Of a stretch of DNA of 64,000 nucleotides, positions 34,369 through 47,715 are shown piece after piece. The stretch comes from Gari tellinella. Taxonomy: Eukaryota > Mollusca > Bivalvia > Cardiida > Psammobiidae. How positions within the stretch are numbered: position 1 is the stretch's first letter; every line of letters begins with the position of its first letter. A model generated the notes under the pieces. The model was not told the DNA's origin, did not search any database, and saw only the letters and a list, made by a program, of their open reading frames with translations. The stretch lies in assembly GCA_922989275.2 (NCBI GenBank), contig OV277858.1, forward strand, positions 992,001 through 1,056,000, in the 5' to 3' direction. The position numbers were made by a program, and so were the translations under genes.

Positions 34369-35329
34369 CACAGGGACCTGGCACGATTGATTTTTGAGAG
34401 AAAGAATTGCCAAAAGGTATATATAGAGACAAGGGGTACAACTGATTGTTAGTACATGCTCACCCTATCTCGACAAAACCGGGCATATCATAAATAATAA
34501 TTGATAAAACGACACCCTTTTTGCACTTCTGTCTAGCTTATATAATACCCTTCCATAAAAACATAACATAAAACCAACTGTAAGCATGCACTTTCAAAAG
34601 TAATTGCATTTACTCACAGAAATCAACGACTTTTGGAAAACGGGACAGGTGTTCGTTCACAGCTAAAACCGCATTGACCACTACTGTGTGCTTGTATAGG
34701 CGGTAATATCGAACATGACAATCATACAGTTCCATGGATATCCATTTTTTTACACCGATCAAAGCTGATTTATACTCAAACCATTGCAATACCAACAACA
34801 AATTTGCATGTTTTCATCGGCAGTAAAGCTCTTCTTGTACATGTAGGCTTTTTTGGTACGGCAATGATTTGAGAAGAAATCAGCTTTGATCGGTGTCAAA
34901 GCTGTATATTTATGGAACTGTATGACTGTCATGCTCGATATTACCGCCTAAACAAGCGTACAGTAGTTGTCAATGACTGTAACACTCGAGTACAGCCTAA
35001 ACAAGCATACAGTAGTGGTCAATGCTGTGTTAGCAGTGAACGAACACCTGTCCCGTTTTCCAAAAGTCGTTGATTTCTGTGAGTAAATGCAAATACTGTT
35101 GAAAGTGCATCCTTACAGTTGGTTTTATGTTATGTTTTTATGGATGGGTATTATATTAGCTATACAGAAATGCAAAAAGGATGTCGTTTCATCAATTATT
35201 ATTCGTGATATGACCGCTTTTGTCGAGATAGGTTGAGAATATACTAACAATAAGTTGTACCCCTTGTCTCTATATATACCTTTTGAAAAAAAAATTTATC
35301 TCAAAAATCAATCGTGCCGGGTCCCTGTG
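34369..35329. mobile_element. Long-arm hAT-like foldback element (961 bp)
   Basis: The ends CACAGGGACCTGGCACGAT and its complement are flanked by a perfect 8-bp direct repeat GGTACGAG (34361-34368 and 35330-35337). Almost the whole element folds on itself: segments such as GAAATCAACGACTTTTGGAA and GGCGGTAATATCGA on the left recur in reverse complement on the right, giving arms of over 400 bases. No transposase. The 106-bp element at 12501 shares the tips. The 63-codon frame inside is a by-product of the arm. Confidence 0.88.
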
Positions 35330-35501
35330 GGTACGAGGGGAACTGTTTTTCTTCCAGAATCAGTATTAAAAGAAATCTTCAGAAGAAAGAAATACCAAGT
35401 TATCAGTCTGTCCAGAGGTGAAGATGGAGTGGATATGTGGTCTCCCTTCAATAGTTTTGAAGATAGACTATATACATGTGTACTAAGTTAGGAAAACAAC
35501 T

Positions 35502-37380
35502 CTAAGTAGTATTTACTGTAAGAGTTTTGTATTTTTCCCACATTGCTTCAAATTCTGTGATTTTAAAATCTTGTGTGGCTATATACCTTTCAGTCTGATA
35601 TATGTTTACAATCTTTTTTTTAAATACATTAATAGATGGTAATTGGTGATTCAATTTATTTTCGTACAAAAACAGTTTGGCCTGCAGCAGGATGATATTG
35701 ATTACTCGGTCCAATTTAAGACTACCGAACAGAGTCTCAGACACATTTAAGCGTAAACTTACATTACATTTGTCGTTTATGTACTTTTGAACCCGAGTCC
35801 AAATGTTCTTACTGATTTCACAAGTCCAAAACAGATGGAGAAGTGTTTCTGCAGAACTATTACAAAACGAACAAGAATCTTCTAATAGTATGTTCATTTT
35901 TCTTAACAAATAGTTTGTACCAAGTATACGGTGGTTTATTCTGTACTGGAACCAAAGCGTTTTTGGATCTTTTGTTACTTTGAAAACTGTGGCATAAATA
36001 TATTTAAGATCATATAAGTTTGAGTTAGGTATATTCAGCAGTTCACTGTTCCATTTTTGCATGGATGTTGGTGTTTCTTCTCTTTTTAGCAAGACTTTAT
36101 AGATAGAACATCCTTTTTTGTCAGCATTGATTACTGTCAAGCCTAAAGGTTGGGTTGGGGTAAAACTTTTGTTTGGCAAATAGTCTATTCTTTTTAGTTG
36201 CATACATTTTTTCACTGCAGCAAGTATGCCTTGGTATTCCAGGAAGTTAGTTTTGATATGCAATATGTCAGTAAGGTCTCTGTAAGAGTAAAATTGTCCA
36301 TCTGTTTTGACCAAGTCACCCAGCATCACTTTTCCTGCTGTAAGCCATTTTTTGTAACAGATTGGTTTTCCTCCGACCTTAATGTCTGGGTTAAACCATA
36401 GGTGTATCGAGTGGATATGACTTTCATGAGACATTTTTATATTTAGACTGATTTTATTGTAACCATACAAAACCTCTTTCCAGAATGGGTTTGATGTTAC
36501 TTGTAATTGTTTAGTTATGTAGTAAGTACCGTATTTAAGAAAGTTTTGGACGGCGGGGCATGCACATTCTACCAAATGGCTAAACTTATTTTTCGTGCTC
36601 AAAATCCGCCTAATCCATGTAGATTTCAGACTCATTATAAATGTTTCTAGATTAATCATTTTCAATCCACCAAATTTGTAATCTTGTGTAATTATTGACC
36701 TTTTGACTTTATCTGGGGATTTATTCCATAAAAATTTGTAAAACATGTTTTGTATAGTGTTGATTTTTTCTTGCGATGGGGTTGGGTATTCCTAAAATTA
36801 AGTGGTTTATCTTAGAGAGGACAAGTGTCTTTATTACAACTAATTTTCCAATTGGTGTTAAGATTATTTTTGACCAACAAGCCAATAGTTTTCCAATTTC
36901 CTCAATCTTGGATTCATAATTAATATGCACCATGGTTGCTAAATTAGTTGAGAACTTTATGCCAAGGATAGTAAATGTTGTATTTTCCCAAACAAGATTA
37001 TACTCGGGACAAAGTATTTACTGGCTGTCTTTAAGAGATCCAAACCAAGTAACTTTTGTTTTATCAGTGTTGACTTTAAGGCCGGAGATTTTTCCATAAA
37101 ATGTTAAAACCTTCATTGTGTTTAATAAAGACTCTCGAGAACCATCTAAGGTCAGACTAGTATCATCTGCATATTGTGAAACAATATATTCTATGCCTTT
37201 TATTTTTATCCCTTTAATATTAGGATTATTCCTCAGTAATATAGTCAATATTTCCGCACACAAAATGAACAGGTAGGGCGACAACGTATCACCTTGACGA
37301 CAGCCTCTTTGTAACGTGAACCATTCTGACATGTGTCCATTTACAATGACGCAAGATTCAGCATTTGTGTAAAAGTTAAG
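35502..37380 (-). mobile_element. L1/Tx1-like LINE, ORF2 3' part, broken
   Basis: The minus strand encodes the later half of a non-LTR reverse transcriptase. The RT palm has the GCRQGDTLSP motif (about 37.28-37.31 kb) and YADD (37159-37173). After it come the thumb-like VIKTLVLSKINHL and FGGLKMINL, and a C-terminal CSFCNSSAETLLHLFWTC knuckle near 35.83-35.89 kb. A TAA at 37018-37020 interrupts the frame, and a shift near 36.73 kb moves the last 414 codons into another frame. The sequence starts abruptly in the palm, so it is 5'-truncated, as usual for LINE insertions. The clade is from motif impression, not a tree. Confidence 0.8.
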
Positions 37381-40300
37381 TTGCTATTAGGATAAGTGTG
37401 TGGCTTTTCTAATAGTTATAGTGAGAAACTAAAAAGTGAAATACTAGTGGTTAAATAGAGTAGAGCGTTCGCAACGAACGATACACTTCTAAGCCATTAA
37501 TTGTTTCCTTAATATGTTCTAACTAACTTAAAATTCAACCTTTATTTTGATTGGCCGTGGATAAAACAATCCTAGGTTTCTGGTAAGCAAATCTCGCTTA
37601 ATCTAGTTGTAATATCGACAAATATGGCAACTAGTTGCTACGTGGCGGAGTTATCTATACCGTTTGCAGACATCACGCGACGTCAAAAAACAACAAATGT
37701 CTATATATGTAAGTGCCGTACAAAAAGAGGGATGTAAAGGACAATTTGATTAGTTAAACTTTTAGGTTATATTGTAAAGGTAGTAAAACTGTTATGATCA
37801 ATGTGAAAAAAAAAAGGTATATAAATAAGCTGTCAATGACCATGGCTTTACATGACAGTTGATGTCACGGTTACAATGCCCTTTCTCCAGTCACAGACGA
37901 GTGCCTTTATAGGTATGTGAGTGTTCACTATCGACACGCAGTACCAACCGTTACTTGCACTAATTCATTGAAGAAACGGCAATTCGTTTATGTAATTGTG
38001 TATTATTTACTTCATATCGTATCGTATCGTATTTATACCTCGCAAAGGTTTCACGGTGCATAAGTTTATAACTGTCGTATATATGGAGATAGGAGAGTGC
38101 ATGTATAAGAAAAAGGTTATTTTTACAAAATATCACATATACGTTTCCTTCTTAGTGAGACAGTATAGGAACATTTAGATTTACCTGTATGAAGAATATG
38201 CTGTAGCTACCGTCATGGCTTTGGTTTATCTTACTCAATGAATAGTGCGTGCGTTTAATTTGTCGTCCGAGGCACCATGTGTCTGCAACAACTGGAATAC
38301 AAACAGTTTGCAACAAAACATGTAACAACTATTCATAATGAAACTAATGTAGGTTTAAATTCATAGTCATATTGATTTTCGGGAGGATTATAACACGCGT
38401 AGAAAGGTAGAGTAGCTGTGTATTTTCTCATGTACTTCACGCACGATTCAAGTTATACTTGTCATGGACGAATCTATGAGGTAATGTTTTACATGCTTAA
38501 TCATTTCTTTCTCTACAGTAATGCTTTGGATTTTTTCAGATAATTTGTTTATCGATCATACATAAATTATAAAGTTTGAATACTTTAAACAGTAAACATA
38601 TTTGTTTTATTGATTTGTTCAGCTATCAACATTTTGGTTTTGTTCGAACTACCTTGTTGGTACATTGATCTCACATATTTTTTATATTCAGAAATAAATC
38701 GTCGGTCTGTTTTTAAACTTTTACAGAAGATACGTTTTTTGTTTCAAACATTGACAAATTCTCCATAAAATTGAAAAAAAATAATTAAGATATCATACTA
38801 TAATATGTCACTTACTGATTTTCGACTAAGAACAACGGATAATTGAGTATTAATTTAGTTATTGTTGAATACGACTCTCTGACATCACTTTAACACAAAT
38901 GTATGAATACATCAAATCGAAATCGTATATAGCTCAAATTGCTTTCCATGAATGTACATAGGTAAAAACCTCGTATTACAATAACAGAAAACGGCATTTA
39001 AAGGCTATGTAACTAGACAAATGAATAGTTAAAACCTACACTTAAACAAAACCTATATTTATATTGCTTAATGTCGTTACAAAGGCTGAGAGATACAGAC
39101 AAATCACAAAACTACAAATTTTTCTGACGATGTTTTGAAATTAAGACTTTTGCACCAATCAGTAAACGACATTTCATCAGGTGACTGTTTACATCCTTTC
39201 TCATGGGAAAGAAGTACGGCGTTTTGTCAGAATCAGCGTATAAGCGCAATCTTTCCTGACATGTAAAAAAGTGATCTTCTGAAAATTGACCTTATACGAG
39301 GTTTTGATATTTTGCCGACGAAATGTTGAATTAGCTTTAAAGTTTAGTTGGGTAGATACACTAAGTTTTGGTTTGGATAAATGAATATTAAGCTTCATGA
39401 ACTCACATTTCAAGGCTAACTGGCGGTCAATGTTTTAATGCATATTCGTTTAAGATACTTAAATATTTTCAATGAAGGAGATTGTTTATATACACCTTAA
39501 TAAGGCGCCAATATTCAATACAAGGATTGCACGTTCGATCCCTTGCCGAACTAAGTTGTAACTCATTCTCCTATATGGTGAACGTCCAATTAACCCAACA
39601 TAGCAGATACAATGCACAATGAGAACACATTTGACGCAAATGGTTGTATAGTTGGTCATTACGCTGTGAAGGACAAATGATTTACTGCAGAAAACCCACG
39701 TATTTTGGCATTGTTTAACATTATTATATTGTACGACAATTATTTTAACATATGTCATTCTAACACACCTCGCGCACACCCCTGTATAAACAAAATATGG
39801 ACGTTTCTGTGTTTAAATGTTCAACTAAATACGAATGTGCAACACTAAATGAACAAAAAGGAATATAAACATACCATATGAATTGTCATTGGGATATATT
39901 GCCTAAAGACTAAGCATCAATAGTACGTAATAAAAACAAGAACTACACTCACCAAGAGAAACATCTAGTCATTTATAGTTCCGTATAGTCATCATGAGAC
40001 AATTATTAGCCAAACCAACCGCTACAGTATGACGTTATTAAGTGGGTTATTGTAGTGTCAATGCTATTACATTTTTTTATTTGTACTCATTTAAGCGGTG
40101 AGAAACAAAATAAATGGAAAATCAGTTTTAATCAGAAATTACCCGAAAATGTTGAAAAGGCCGAATAGTTTGATGTAATGAGTTAATTTCACAGCCAATA
40201 ACCGGGTTATCTTTGATGCCTTTTCATCAGAACATTGTCTAGCCTTTGCAATAAATAATACACGATGCTTACTCCCGATTTAGCTCTGTCTCAAATTGAA

Positions 40301-40689
40301 TACAATTCACCAAGCTGTTTCTGATGGTATTAAACTACATTTAAGTACGACACACCTATTACACCAATGCCATAGCTTGTCATGTTATATCTGTTTTAAG
40401 GACAAAACTGGAAATAAGCAAAAACAATTTCCTTTTTGTGTTATTCTTGGTTTGTTATGCGCATTACATGACTCTTATATGTTTTGGTTGCATTATGCTT
40501 TGCCATGATATGTACACTTTTCACTGAAATAAATCTATCTATCTATATAATCAATTTATCTGTGTAATTGTTGTATCGTTGGTCTCTCTCGAGTGCAACG
40601 TTCAGTCCTGACAGATTATGATAGTCTTAAAACTATGAAGTTTGATTTACTATATGCAACTTTTGATTTGATATGTTTTACCTCGCCTC
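37381..40689. other. Non-coding AT-rich stretch
   Basis: No gene recognised. ATCGTATCGT repeats occur near 38018, and a short ATCT run near 40530. Around 39755-39830 a fragment of the 23.2/30.9-kb repeat is visible (CACACCTCGCGCACACCCCTG). Short open frames lack features. Confidence 0.45.
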
Positions 40690-40935
40690 TGACAGTATTT
40701 CAGCCATATCGCGACATCCAGCTGATTACATGTGGAGGAAGACCCAACACATATTTTATGAACTGTTTCAGGCACGAATAAACAACTTGGTATAACCACC
40801 GACCTTCCGCAAGCCAGATGGACGGCTTCATCGCATGAAACATCCGAATGACCAGACTGGGATTCGAACTCACAGCGCTGAGGAGCTTAGTGATGCAAGT
40901 CATAGTGACTTTAACCACTAGGTCACGAAGGCCTA
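40690..40935 (-). mobile_element. tRNA-derived SINE with Meta-domain-like body
   Basis: On the minus strand, an A-box-like TGACCTAGTGGTTAA and a B-box GAGTTCGAATCCC form the tRNA-like head (about 40935-40855). The body then reads GCTTGCGGAAGGTCGGTGGTT, later GGGTCTTCCTCCAC and GCTGGATGTCGCGATATGG. These words match my memory of the central Meta-domain of bivalve SINEs. The 3' tail is not clean. This is one of the main hints for a bivalve host. Confidence 0.7.
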
Positions 40936-41062
40936 CTACTTGTCCACTGTATACAAAAAGGTACCGATCAACTTGGCCCCAGTCCCGGTAGCTCCATGTT
41001 ATTGATCTTATTTAGTTCATATAACCAGTTTTTCAAAAATATTTTACTAATCTTATGTATTC

Positions 41063-42951
41063 TATCAAGACGTTAGGTTACCCTTACCCTAATGCTAGAG
41101 CCCCAATCTTGATATGTGTTTTATCGGGCGTTCTATGAGGCGACAGTGTCTTTAGCCGGACACTAATTAAGGCATTAAGGTGGTTCGAGAGTGGGCGGCC
41201 AGCATCTCGAATTCCGGAATTGCTGATGACTATCACCTGATCTTTTCGGCACGTGCTTATAGTAGAAAATTTAGATAAAGAAAAGTTGGATGATATTCAG
41301 TGTCCTCTCTGTTAGCGCAGTTGGTTACGGTGGTTGACTAGCAATGCAAATGTTCTAGGTTCGATTCCCACTCGCTTCAAAACTTTTTTTAAAAATAAAT
41401 TGTCCGATTTTGTTGACTAGTTAATCCATAACGCAGTGATCAAAGGACAGGCTATGTTTAGTCACATAATAATAAATAGTATCAGATGCAAGTATATAGT
41501 CAAGTGACAACTAAACTTTGTGGGGATTTATAGCCTACATGACAGATGGCAGCTTAACACAGGACAAAAGTAATGCTAAAAAAAAGATCCTAAAGGAGCT
41601 TTTATGCATTACTTTTGTTCTGTATGAAGCAGTCACCTGTCTTCAAAGATCTACAGGCTACCGCATTTAATGGTCCCTTAAAACAGGTTTGACTTATGGT
41701 ATTATTTAGAGCTGACGGCATTTTAAAGTTGAACTCAAGGGAAGTTACTCGTTTTGTGTTAACTTTTTGTCAGAATTTCTGGAAATCATGTATAAAATGT
41801 AAATTCCACTGTAGATTTTCATAAAACTTTTGCGACTAGTAGAACTAAGTAATATCTATCTAATAAGAGTAAAATTAGTGTATGTTAAACGACTAGATTA
41901 TTTGTAATTTGAGATTTAGTGACTTTTTCCGAATTCGACATTATTAAAATATTGATATTTCAAGAAAATATGTCATGAAATATTTTTTGTTTTCACAATA
42001 TCTTATAGTCTCTGTACAGTTTACTTGAATGTACAGAAATTATTGAGTTATATCATTTTATAAAGAAAATATTCCTGTTTATTAAAAAAGAGCTTTTCTC
42101 GACAAAAGGTCCTGCCAGAAAAAAACGGCACTGTAACTTTTTTTTATTTTAACGATTTTTGACTCTCCATATGGTATATTTCAATTTAATCAAGGTTTCA
42201 AAGACTTCTAACAAAGAATAAGCTGGCCCGCAAACCACCTTAACACAATATATAGACTATATGAAATATATAAGAATTTTCCTTGGGTTATCTTGCCTGA
42301 TGAATGAGCATGAAACTACACACAAACTGGATGGGATACTTTCTCAAAAAAGTAATAACTATAATGAAACAAGGTTTTTACTCATCTATACAACCTTTAA
42401 AACAAAACTATATTCCCGTTCTCTCAGACTGTTTGAGCACGGTGCAGGCTGAGTTGTTAATTGATGTATGCTCAGCGTTATTTCTGCTGAGCTACACTAT
42501 TGTAGAGACAGTGCAAACTGCTGTTGAGCTGTTTGACGAGCGCTAAGGCTCTGCGTCGGTATGGGTAATGATGAACTGTATCACCAGCGCTATTCTCAAG
42601 AAGACTGCTAGGAGTTGTTGATTCGTATGATGAGAGCTATTCTCGAACAGATTACTCAGCGTTGTCTCTGCTGAACTACCAAACCTTGGTTCCACTACAG
42701 TTCTGTAACATCAATGTTCCAGCTTGTGATGGAACCTCTATGACGTATCGTCGATCTGTAGCAAACCTTCACTCTTCAATAATAACTGTTTTCAGTTCCA
42801 TACAAATCGCAATGATCTGAAGCAACGTACGAACGAGCTATTATCAAACGTAAGCTATCCCGTTAAAAGCTTGTGGAGAGAGTTATCGTGCGAACGAAAT
42901 TTCTCTACAGGTTTTATTCACCGACCGTCTAAGATTTGAACAATTATTTCA
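41063..42951 (-). mobile_element. Left (3') LTR of the Gmr1-like gypsy element, interrupted
   Basis: It matches the right LTR through TCAAGACGTTAGGTTACCC, TTATCGGGCGTTCTATGAGG, GTGTATGCTCAGCG-type words and the end GAACAATTATTTCA. A 1061-bp TTAA element (41179-42239) splits it; without that insert the LTR is about 825 bp against about 860 for the partner. The tip TG is changed to TA on this side. Divergence between the LTRs indicates an old insertion. Confidence 0.8.
41179..42239. mobile_element. TTAA element carrying a tRNA-like segment, copy 2 (1061 bp)
   Basis: The tips GGTGGTTCG and GCAAACCACC lie between TTAA at 41175-41178 and 42240-42243. The undisturbed LTR at 56.41 kb has TGAA at the same place, fitting a TTAA target. 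It is closely similar to copy 1 along its length, with the tRNA-like segment at about 41302-41378 (TTAGCGCAGTTGG ... GGTTCGATTCC). Confidence 0.88.
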
Positions 42952-43354
42952 ATAAACATAAATAAGACTCATATTTGAATTATTCCTAATAATTAAGAAA
43001 ATGTAAACTTTAATTTTCACCAGCAAGTAATAAACTTTGATTATATTTAAAATGTCCAGTATAGAACAAATGATTATAAAGGCTTATATGAGTGATAAAA
43101 CACAAAATTCAGTTTTTGGTATACAGTCAGCACAAAAGTGTAGACAATTACATTAGCAAAGAACAAAAACGTACAATGTGCGTTATCTTCGAACTGTCTC
43201 TACATAAATCAACTGCAATATACACATATGTTTAAGAGGCTTAAACTCTACACAACGATTATTTCCGTCAATAGCCCCTTTCTCAAGAAAAAAATGCGAG
43301 TTTTCTAACACCAAAATAACCAGTACAATCTGAACTTATTGTCTACTTTAATAA

Positions 43355-45985
43355 TCAGCACACAATGACCTGGTCATAGGAGGGACAATCTTTCCCCATA
43401 GGCAGATACATAAGGCAACATGGAAATCACCAGACTTAATCACAGAAAACCAGATAGACCATATCACCATTGCTAGAAAATGGAGAAGATCACTGATAGA
43501 TGTAAGAGTTTTTAGAGGTGCTGACATTGGATCTGATCATGAGCTAGTCATAGCGAAGCTGAGAGTAAAGATATCCAGAATGCAGAAGACTGGCCTTCAA
43601 AGACATCCCCGCTTTGACATCTCAAAACTCAACACAGTAGACAAACGCAGAGACTTTGCAATAAATGTTTCAAACAGATTCCAGGCCCTTGCAGATACAG
43701 ATAATGTTTCTTTGGAGGATAAATGGGAAAGAGTGAAGGACTCCTTTAGAACAGCTTCTGAGGAGAACATCGGATACAAGAGTAGGACATACAAGAGCTG
43801 GCTGTTAGAGGGTACTATAGCCAAGATAGATCAGAAATGGGAAGTCAGACACCGTTTGATGCAGGCCAAAACCAGAGCACAAAAGCAGAACATCCAGGCC
43901 CAGTATAAGATTATACAGAAAGACGTGAAGCAAAGTGCTAGACAGGACAAGAGGAACCATGTTGACCAGTTAGCTATAACAGCACAGGAAGCTGCGAGCA
44001 GAAACGACATGAAAACTCTTTATGACATCAGTAGAAAGTTGTCAGGAAGGAGCAGAGCAAATACTGACAGACCAGTTAAGACCAGTGATGGTAGGACCTT
44101 GACCAAACCAGCGGAGCAGCTCGAAAGATGGAGTGAACACTTCAGCACACTGCTATGTGGAACACCAGTGGATAATGCCCCTGACATCCCTGAAGGCAAC
44201 GACATTGATATTAATGTTGGACCAATCCATAGGGCAGAAATTTCACAAGCCATTGAAAAGCTGAAAAACAACAAAGCTCCAGGTCCAGATGGAATCCCGC
44301 CAGAAGCTTTAAAAGCAGATATCGATATATCAACTGAAATCATGCTAGAGCTATTACAAGACATTTGGGTTAAGGAGCAAGTTCCTGCTGACTGGAGGAC
44401 AGGCCTTATAGTTAAGCTCCCCAAGAAAGGAGACCTCGGAGACTGTCACAACTGGAGAGGGATCCAACTACTGTCTTTACCAAGTAAAGTTCTAACAAGA
44501 ATCATATTAGAGCGAATCAAGAAAGCGGTAGATGTAACCTTGAGAGATGAACAGGCTGGTTTCCGACCAGGAAGGTCTTGCACTGATCAGATTGCTACTT
44601 TAAGAATTATTGTGGAGCAATCTTTGGAATGGCAATCCCCACTCTACATTAACTTCATTGACTTTCGTAAAGCTTTTGACACCATAGACAGAGCAACAAT
44701 CTGGAAGATAACGAGGAGCTACGGAATTCCATGCAAAATAGTTAACATTATTCGTAGCTATTATGAAAACACGATCTGCCATGTCATACACAATACAGAC
44801 CTTTCGCCATCCTTTGCAGTCCTGACAGGTGTTAGGCAAGGTTGTTTATTATCACCGATGATCTTCACAATCGTCATTGATTGGGTGATGCGAAGTGTAA
44901 CAAGCCAGCCAAGAGGAATACAGTGGACTTTCACAAAGAAGCTTGAAGACCTGGACTTTGCAGACGATATAGGACTCCTGTCCCATAAATTCAACCACAT
45001 TCAAGAGAAGACAGAGTCTCTTCAGGACTCCATATCAACATCAAGAAGACAAAGTGTATGCGGATCAATGCTAACTGCAATACACTCATCCACCTGGAAG
45101 GACAAGACATTGATGATGTTCGGAATTTCACATACCTTGGCAGTGCAATCAGTACAACAGGAGGTGCGGATGACGATGTAAAGGCCATAATTAGTAAAGC
45201 CCAGTATGCCTTCAATTCACTCAAAACAGTCTGGAGAAACACCAACATCCATTTGGGGACCAAAATCAGGCTCTTTAACTCCAATGTGAAAACGGTGCTG
45301 CTATATGGTTCTGAGACCTGGAAACACACCAAGAAGTTAGACAACAAACTGCAGGTCTTCATCAACAGGTGTCTCAGAAGCATATTGCGTGTACGATGGC
45401 CCGACCGGATCTCAAACCAGGAACTTTGGAAGAAGACGGGACAAAAGCCAGTCAATCTCACTATCAAATAAAGGAAATGGCGATGGATAGGCCACATTCT
45501 GAGAAGAGTACCGTCAAACACCACCAGACAGGCCCTGGAATGGAATCCTCAAGGTCGACGCAGAAGAGGAAGACCAGTAATAACTTGGAGAAGAACTTTG
45601 GATGCTGAGCTGCGGTCCATCCAATTGTCATGGGGTGAAGTGAAGAAGATAGCCCAAGATAGAGCCAATTGGAAGAAAGTAGTGAAGGCCCTATGCCCAC
45701 CCATGGGTGAAGAGGATTAAGGTAAGGTGTGTTCCAATTGGATCACGTGACAGACATTTCCAACCTTCATGGTTATTGGCGTACAGTGTAATAGGCGACT
45801 TTAACTACAGGTGTAGTTCAAAGTAAAGTGATTAATTTAAAGCAGATAGCTGATTAAAACAATATGAAAGTAAAACTGAAAACCCCTTTAAAGAAGTCCC
45901 ACCAAGCCAAGTCGCACAAGGGAGACTTTATAAACCGAGGTCGCATGTACGGATGTTAACAACAACAACCAACCAAACCCAACTC
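43355..45985 (+). mobile_element. RTE-like LINE, 5'-truncated, two coding lesions
   Basis: The frame enters within an AP-endonuclease C-terminus (IDHITIARKWRRS, GSDHELVIAKL; 43.46-43.57 kb). A linker and then RT motifs follow: NNKAPGPDGIPPEALK, FIDFRKAFDTID (about 44.65 kb), GVRQGCLLSP and LDFADDIGLL (about 44.96 kb). The frame shifts near 45.03-45.06 kb, continues as FTYLGSAIS ... TKIRLFNSNVKTVLLYG, meets an in-frame TAA at 45469-45471 and stays open from there to the TAA at 45718. A short 3' tail ends in AACAACAACC-like repeats near 45.97 kb. It lies in the 3' part of the gypsy element and so inserted after it. The clade call is from resemblance. Confidence 0.85.
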
Positions 45986-47305
45986 TTAAGAAGTATTCTG
46001 TTTTGTCTGCTTGTCAGCATCCTGTATTTCTTGGCCGAGGAGATAATGTCACCAAAATAAGCAAAAATATCCCCTATGGGGAGTATTTAGAATGGACACA
46101 GAACATTGTAAAAATGTAATTGTTCATGCAATTGTCTAAAACTGTATGGTTAATAATGTTCTATCTCCACAAAATGGACATAGAACATTGTAATAATGAG
46201 TTAAATAGAAGGTAGATTTTGAGAAATGATCTATCTCAAACCGAAAGTAAGATATATCTAAAAAAACATGCTTACAATACTCATAAGACTTTAAATGGAA
46301 CCTTTGCATTCACAATTCATCAGGTAAAGTCGAAAGAATTTTCAAAATCCATCAAAATTATGCTGTTAAATTGGTCCAAAACTTTAAAGTCGATGTTCTC
46401 AAAACAACCCTTATGTGAGATAGAACGTTGTAAGACTAACACGACGAAATGACATACTTTACTTATATTTACTATATTTGCTTTTAATACATACATAAAT
46501 AGTATACTGGTAAATGGGCCGCCTTCCTAATTACGCCTTTGATATATATACACAACGGGTTACTATGATCCCTTAAACTCTCTTAGAATATGTTATAAAT
46601 ATTCAATTACAATGTCATCGCACATGCTCATCAACTATGGGTTGACTGCAACCACACACAACACTTTACTATCTCAACAGTGCTCGAAAGCCATGTTTAC
46701 AAACTGAAAGGGTTAAAAGTACTCGGGTGCAGGTAACATGCCATGTGAGGTTTATAGAAAACAAATAGTAATGCTACTGTCTTGAATAATTCGGTTAAAC
46801 AAGGTAATTTACAGTCGAAACATAAACAAGACCATTTCTTACCCGAATACGACTGCCGTTCATTTCAGAAGACGTTAAAGCTATATAACAGTAAATAAAC
46901 GATCTCAAGATAATAAAATTAAATTAAAGCAGAAAGTGTTCTAAGATCTGTTGCCTCAAGAACTGTCATCGGAATGACAATATGATTTAGATTCCGAATG
47001 ATAAAAAAATATGCCGTGCCGCACGGGAAAAAGAAAGGTATTTACTCACAAGGGAGCAAACTTTAAAAGGAACATTCCACCAAATCGCCGAATTTCAACA
47101 CTATTAATTTGCAGGGCCTTTCATTGTTTCAACTCTGAACTGGTAGTTTTGAAGGAATAATGCCCATTGCATTATTCTTCTACTCTCTATCTTACATGTC
47201 TGGATGTAAGACAATCGAGCGTGGTCTGTCTGTAGAACAAAGTCTGTCCCATACAAGTACATTTGGAATTTCTTAATTCCAAACAGTATGGCTAGGCATT
47301 CTCTC
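45986..47305. other. Gypsy 3' region or unassigned sequence
   Basis: This stretch lies between the LINE tail and the RNase H region of the gypsy element. ACAGAACATTGTAAAAATG and ACATAGAACATTGTAATAATG are direct repeats near 46100 and 46180. No coding region was recognised. Confidence 0.4.
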
Positions 47306-47711
47306 TCAATGACAGATTAGTTCTTCTCTCGCTGGATAAGCTTCTTGCTGGCATATGCCAGTGGGAATATATATACCATCTTCAAACTGTTGCAGCAATG
47401 CTGCTCCAACTCCGCTATCAGAAGCATCAGTTTGGAGAATAAACGGGTTGGTAAAGTCGGACAGCCTAAATATAGGTGACATTTTGAGCATATATTTTAA
47501 CGTTTTTAAAGCCTGCTCGTGCGCTGCTATCAAGATCACGTTGTTGGGGCCACCTTTCATGGTAAGTTCCGTTAGTGGAGCCGCTACATCTGCAAACGCT
47601 GGTATGAGCTTTCTGTAGTATCCAGATAACTCTAAGAAAGCACGTACTTACTTTTTGGTCTTGGGTCGCGTGGCCTTCAGGATGTTCTCAAGCTTCTCCT
47701 CTTACATCTGC
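47306..47711 (-). pseudogene. Gypsy RNase H-like region and RT connection, broken
   Basis: The minus strand reads through the RT thumb/connection (SGYYRKLIPAFADVAAPL) into the RNase H-like start ILQTDASDSGVGAALLQ, whose TDAS carries the first catalytic aspartate. A stop after EELICH ends the frame at 47306, before the rest of the RNase H domain. A TAA-type stop near 47.70 kb and the adjoining TTAA insertion at 47716 separate it from the RT palm. Confidence 0.8.
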
Positions 47712-47715
47712 TTAA

